From a virus, in IMG/VR virus record IMGVR_UViG_3300028416_001248, positions 1 to 29,288 of that record: a DNA stretch of 29,288 bases; one strand, given 5' to 3'. The notes beneath the pieces were generated by a model, which made no database searches, was not told the origin of the DNA, and saw nothing but the letters and a program-made list of their open reading frames with translations. Shown here one piece after another: positions 27,398 through 29,288 of this stretch. Numbering within the stretch: the first letter of the stretch is position 1; every line of letters starts with the position of its first letter. A program made the translations under genes and the position numbers.

Positions 27398-27844
27398 ATG
27401 AATGAAGTACTAGAAAAATACAAAAGTAGTTATTTACCGATTGATATAGAATGAATTATATCTGATTTTTGATTGTCTTTAGATTACTTTGATTTTAGTA
27501 CTATCAATGGTTTTATAGCCTGAAAACATATAGCGGTTAATAAGTCACTCTGTATTGCTGAACAGAGGTTTGTTATAGCTCATGAGTTATGACATTTCCT
27601 AGATGGAGAGATATGAGCTTCAACTGAATTATTTTCTACCACTGACCCAAAAGAAAAAATAGCAGATCAATTTGCTATGGATCTTTTATGTCCGACTTTC
27701 AAAGTAAGAGAGTTATGGGAAAAATATGAAAATATCCCAACTCTTTCACAGATTTTCCTTGTATCAAATGAAGTTATTGAGAAAAAATTAAAACAAGTTT
27801 ATAAATCTAGCAGATATTCTTATGAGAGCAGTAATTTATTGTAG
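27398..27844 (+). CDS. ImmA/IrrE-type zinc metallopeptidase
   Basis: The protein has 148 residues. It has the family core RFVIAHELGHFLDGE with HELGH at 62-66 (His62, Glu63, His66) and the downstream third-ligand helix PKEKIADQFAMDLLCP (84-99). The Gly of HELGH is a TGA codon, so under the standard code the active site would be cut. ImmA peptidases degrade the adjacent phage repressor to allow induction. The gene lies between repressor and recombinase on the plus strand, and its 3' end overlaps the recombinase start by 23 bases. Confidence 0.88.
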
Positions 27845-29288
27845 AAAATCAACCGATAGAGATGATATGCAAGTACAATCACTTGATACTCAACTTAAAT
27901 GGTGTCTTGATTATACTAATGAGTATAAATTCAATATTGTAGAGACTGTAGTTGAGGCAAAAAGTGCAAAACAACCTTGAAGAGAAGGTTTTAACAAAAT
28001 GATCATGATGCTTGAAAAATGAGAAGTTGATACAATAGTGACTCTTCATTTGGATAGACTTACGAGAAATGCAGTAGATGAATGAACTTTGAAGTGGTAT
28101 GCTCAAAATAGAAAAATTAAAGAGATTCATTGTAAAGAATGAATTTTTACTGGTGATCAAGTTTTAATGCTCTCTATTCATTTTTGATTTTCTAATCAGT
28201 ATCTTGTTGATCTTAAAAAGAAGGTAGTTGAATGAATAAACACAAAAGTAAAATCATGAGGGATTGTTTCGAGAGTTCCTCTTGGTTATGTAAATAACAA
28301 AGAGACAAGATGAGCCGATTTGGATGAGGATAATTTTCATTATATAAAAAGAATTTTTGAAATGAGATCTGAATGACATAGTTATGATCTTATAACTGAT
28401 GTTATTACTCAGGAGTGATTTAGAACTAAAAAGTGAAATAATGTACCAAGATCTGTTATAGAGCAGATGATTAAAAATCCATTTTATTATGGTGTGATTC
28501 AATATGCTTGAGAGTTATATGAATGAAAACATAGAGCTATTATTTCAAAAGAATTATGGGACAGAGCGAATCAATATGGAAGAGGGATTACTTATGTACT
28601 CAATAGAGATTTAACTCCCTTAAAATGAAAAATAAAGCATAAAGAGACCTGAGAGACTATGTGTACTTCGTTACTCAAAAAGAAGTACATTTACTTTCAT
28701 ATACATTGAAGGAAAACTAAAAAGACTTGAGTAAGGATTCGGCATAATCAAAATGAAATTATCAAGGTATTTGATAAAAATATTTGGTTATACAGTGTGC
28801 CAAAAGAACACAAAGAAGATGTTAAAAATGGTCTTAGGGATTTCTATACTGATAAGGTGGTATATAACAAGAAGAAAAGAGATGCTTTGAATAAAAAATT
28901 ATCTAAAGCTGAGAATGAAAAAATCTCACTTATTAAAATGAGATCCAGTGAAGAAATTACAGCTGAAGAATTTAGTGATATGAAAAATTGATTGATTGAG
29001 GATATAGCGAGCTTAAAAGATCAGATTATTAAAATCGATAAGGATGATAAGGATATTTTGGAGAACTTTGATAATATGGTCGAACTCCTTGTAGAGCTGT
29101 CTGATAAGCGGAAAACTAAAAAACCTAAAGAAAAGGTCTGAATCATCAATTCTATCGTGGTCGAACTCCAAATAGACAACAAAAAAAGGCTTTACATTGA
29201 GGAAAACCCCTTTTTCAAAGCCCTTCAAAAGGTTAATTATCATAAATGGTGGGTCATCCGGGGCTCGAACCCAGGACCTTCTCCTTAA
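27822..29288 (+). CDS. Large serine recombinase (phage integrase)
   Basis: The frame has 488 codons plus stop. The resolvase domain starts AVIYCRKSTDRDDMQVQS with catalytic Ser10, and LDRLTRN holds Arg79 and Arg82. The recombinase domain has SRVPLGYVNNKETRG, ITQEGFRTKKGNNVPRS and VIEQMIKNPFYYGVI (about 180-260). A zinc-ribbon-type region with CTSLLKKKYIYFHIHG follows, in which the second Cys pair is not apparent, then a long coiled coil (KRDALNKKLSKAENEKISLI, about 360-380). The last 14 residues (KWWVIRGSNPGPSP) are not native protein but the reverse of a tRNA gene. The enzyme integrates and excises the prophage. Confidence 0.9.
29247..29288 (-). tRNA. 3' part of a tRNA gene, probably tRNA-Lys, at the attachment end
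   Basis: The minus strand ends TTCGAGCCCCGGATGACCCA then CCA at 29249-29247. The T arm (CTGGG-TTCGAGC-CCCGG), the acceptor 3' strand ATGACCC, discriminator A and encoded CCA are clear. Upstream, anticodon-stem GGAGA is preceded by TTAA, so the anticodon ends in TT; with acceptor GGGTCAT this fits tRNA-Lys (CTT or TTT) best, Asn less well. Its 5' half lies outside the window. Convergent with the recombinase, it probably carries the attR or attP core. Confidence 0.75.

Noticed and set aside
1-29288. Additional reassignment of CGA/CGG to Trp, known in some Absconditabacterales
   Set aside because: CGA and CGG are rare here and their contexts (for example basic stretches in the replication protein and recombinase) fit Arg; Trp is normally TGG.

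Overview
The window is an AT-rich tailed-phage genome or prophage (siphovirus type) that uses a non-standard genetic code. Almost every long gene is interrupted by in-frame TGA, and TGA sits where conserved families need glycine: the zinc motif HELGH of an ImmA/IrrE peptidase, the Walker A loop GASGSGKT of a RecA-like ATPase, and a glycine-rich tail fibre. That is genetic code 25 (UGA = Gly), known from the candidate phyla Absconditabacteria (SR1) and Gracilibacteria, so the host is most likely one of these. All CDS coordinates below are read with TGA = Gly and only TAA/TAG as stops, which turns many short open frames into about 38 closely packed, complete genes.

Layout. From about 26.6 kb leftwards everything is on the minus strand and in transcription order: small early genes (26.6-25.6 kb); a RecA-like (Sak4-type) ATPase, a PD-(D/E)XK nuclease, a frameshifted NinB-like gene, a winged-helix replication protein and a ParB-methyltransferase fusion (25.5-21.0 kb); small and large terminase (21.0-19.1 kb); a double helix-turn-helix protein; portal, MuF-like head protein, XkdF-like protease, scaffold, HK97-type capsid, connectors and tail completion (18.5-11.8 kb); a foreign-looking cargo gene (11.7-11.2 kb); major tail protein, two tail-assembly genes, tape measure, Dit, Tal-like hub, glycine-rich fibre (11.1-2.5 kb); and a lysis end with holin-like protein, a CxxHD (phospholipase A2-like) protein, an M15 endolysin and a small Cys-rich membrane protein (2.1-0 kb). 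On the plus strand at the right end are an XRE repressor, an ImmA-type peptidase and a large serine recombinase. The recombinase reading frame runs into the 3' half of a host-type tRNA gene (probably tRNA-Lys) on the opposite strand, marking the attachment end. This set implies a temperate phage with a lambda/HK97-like head and a long non-contractile tail.

Most unusual signals. (1) A six-copy intergenic cassette lies only among the virion genes: a conserved minus-strand sequence AAAAGACCTTGAGGGG, then an A/T-rich stem-loop of different sequence each time ending in a T-tract, then the ATG of the next structural gene about 10-20 nt later. (2) The cargo gene at 11263-11655 has no in-frame TGA, a higher G+C content, strong Shine-Dalgarno sites, its own sigma70-like promoter and terminator, and an ATGA overlap that only works in the standard code. 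(3) A strong pair of interleaved inverted repeats (order A-B-A'-B') lies between the endolysin and the last gene. (4) Two genes show signs of a one-base frameshift. Functions are assigned from motifs read by eye; no database search was possible.
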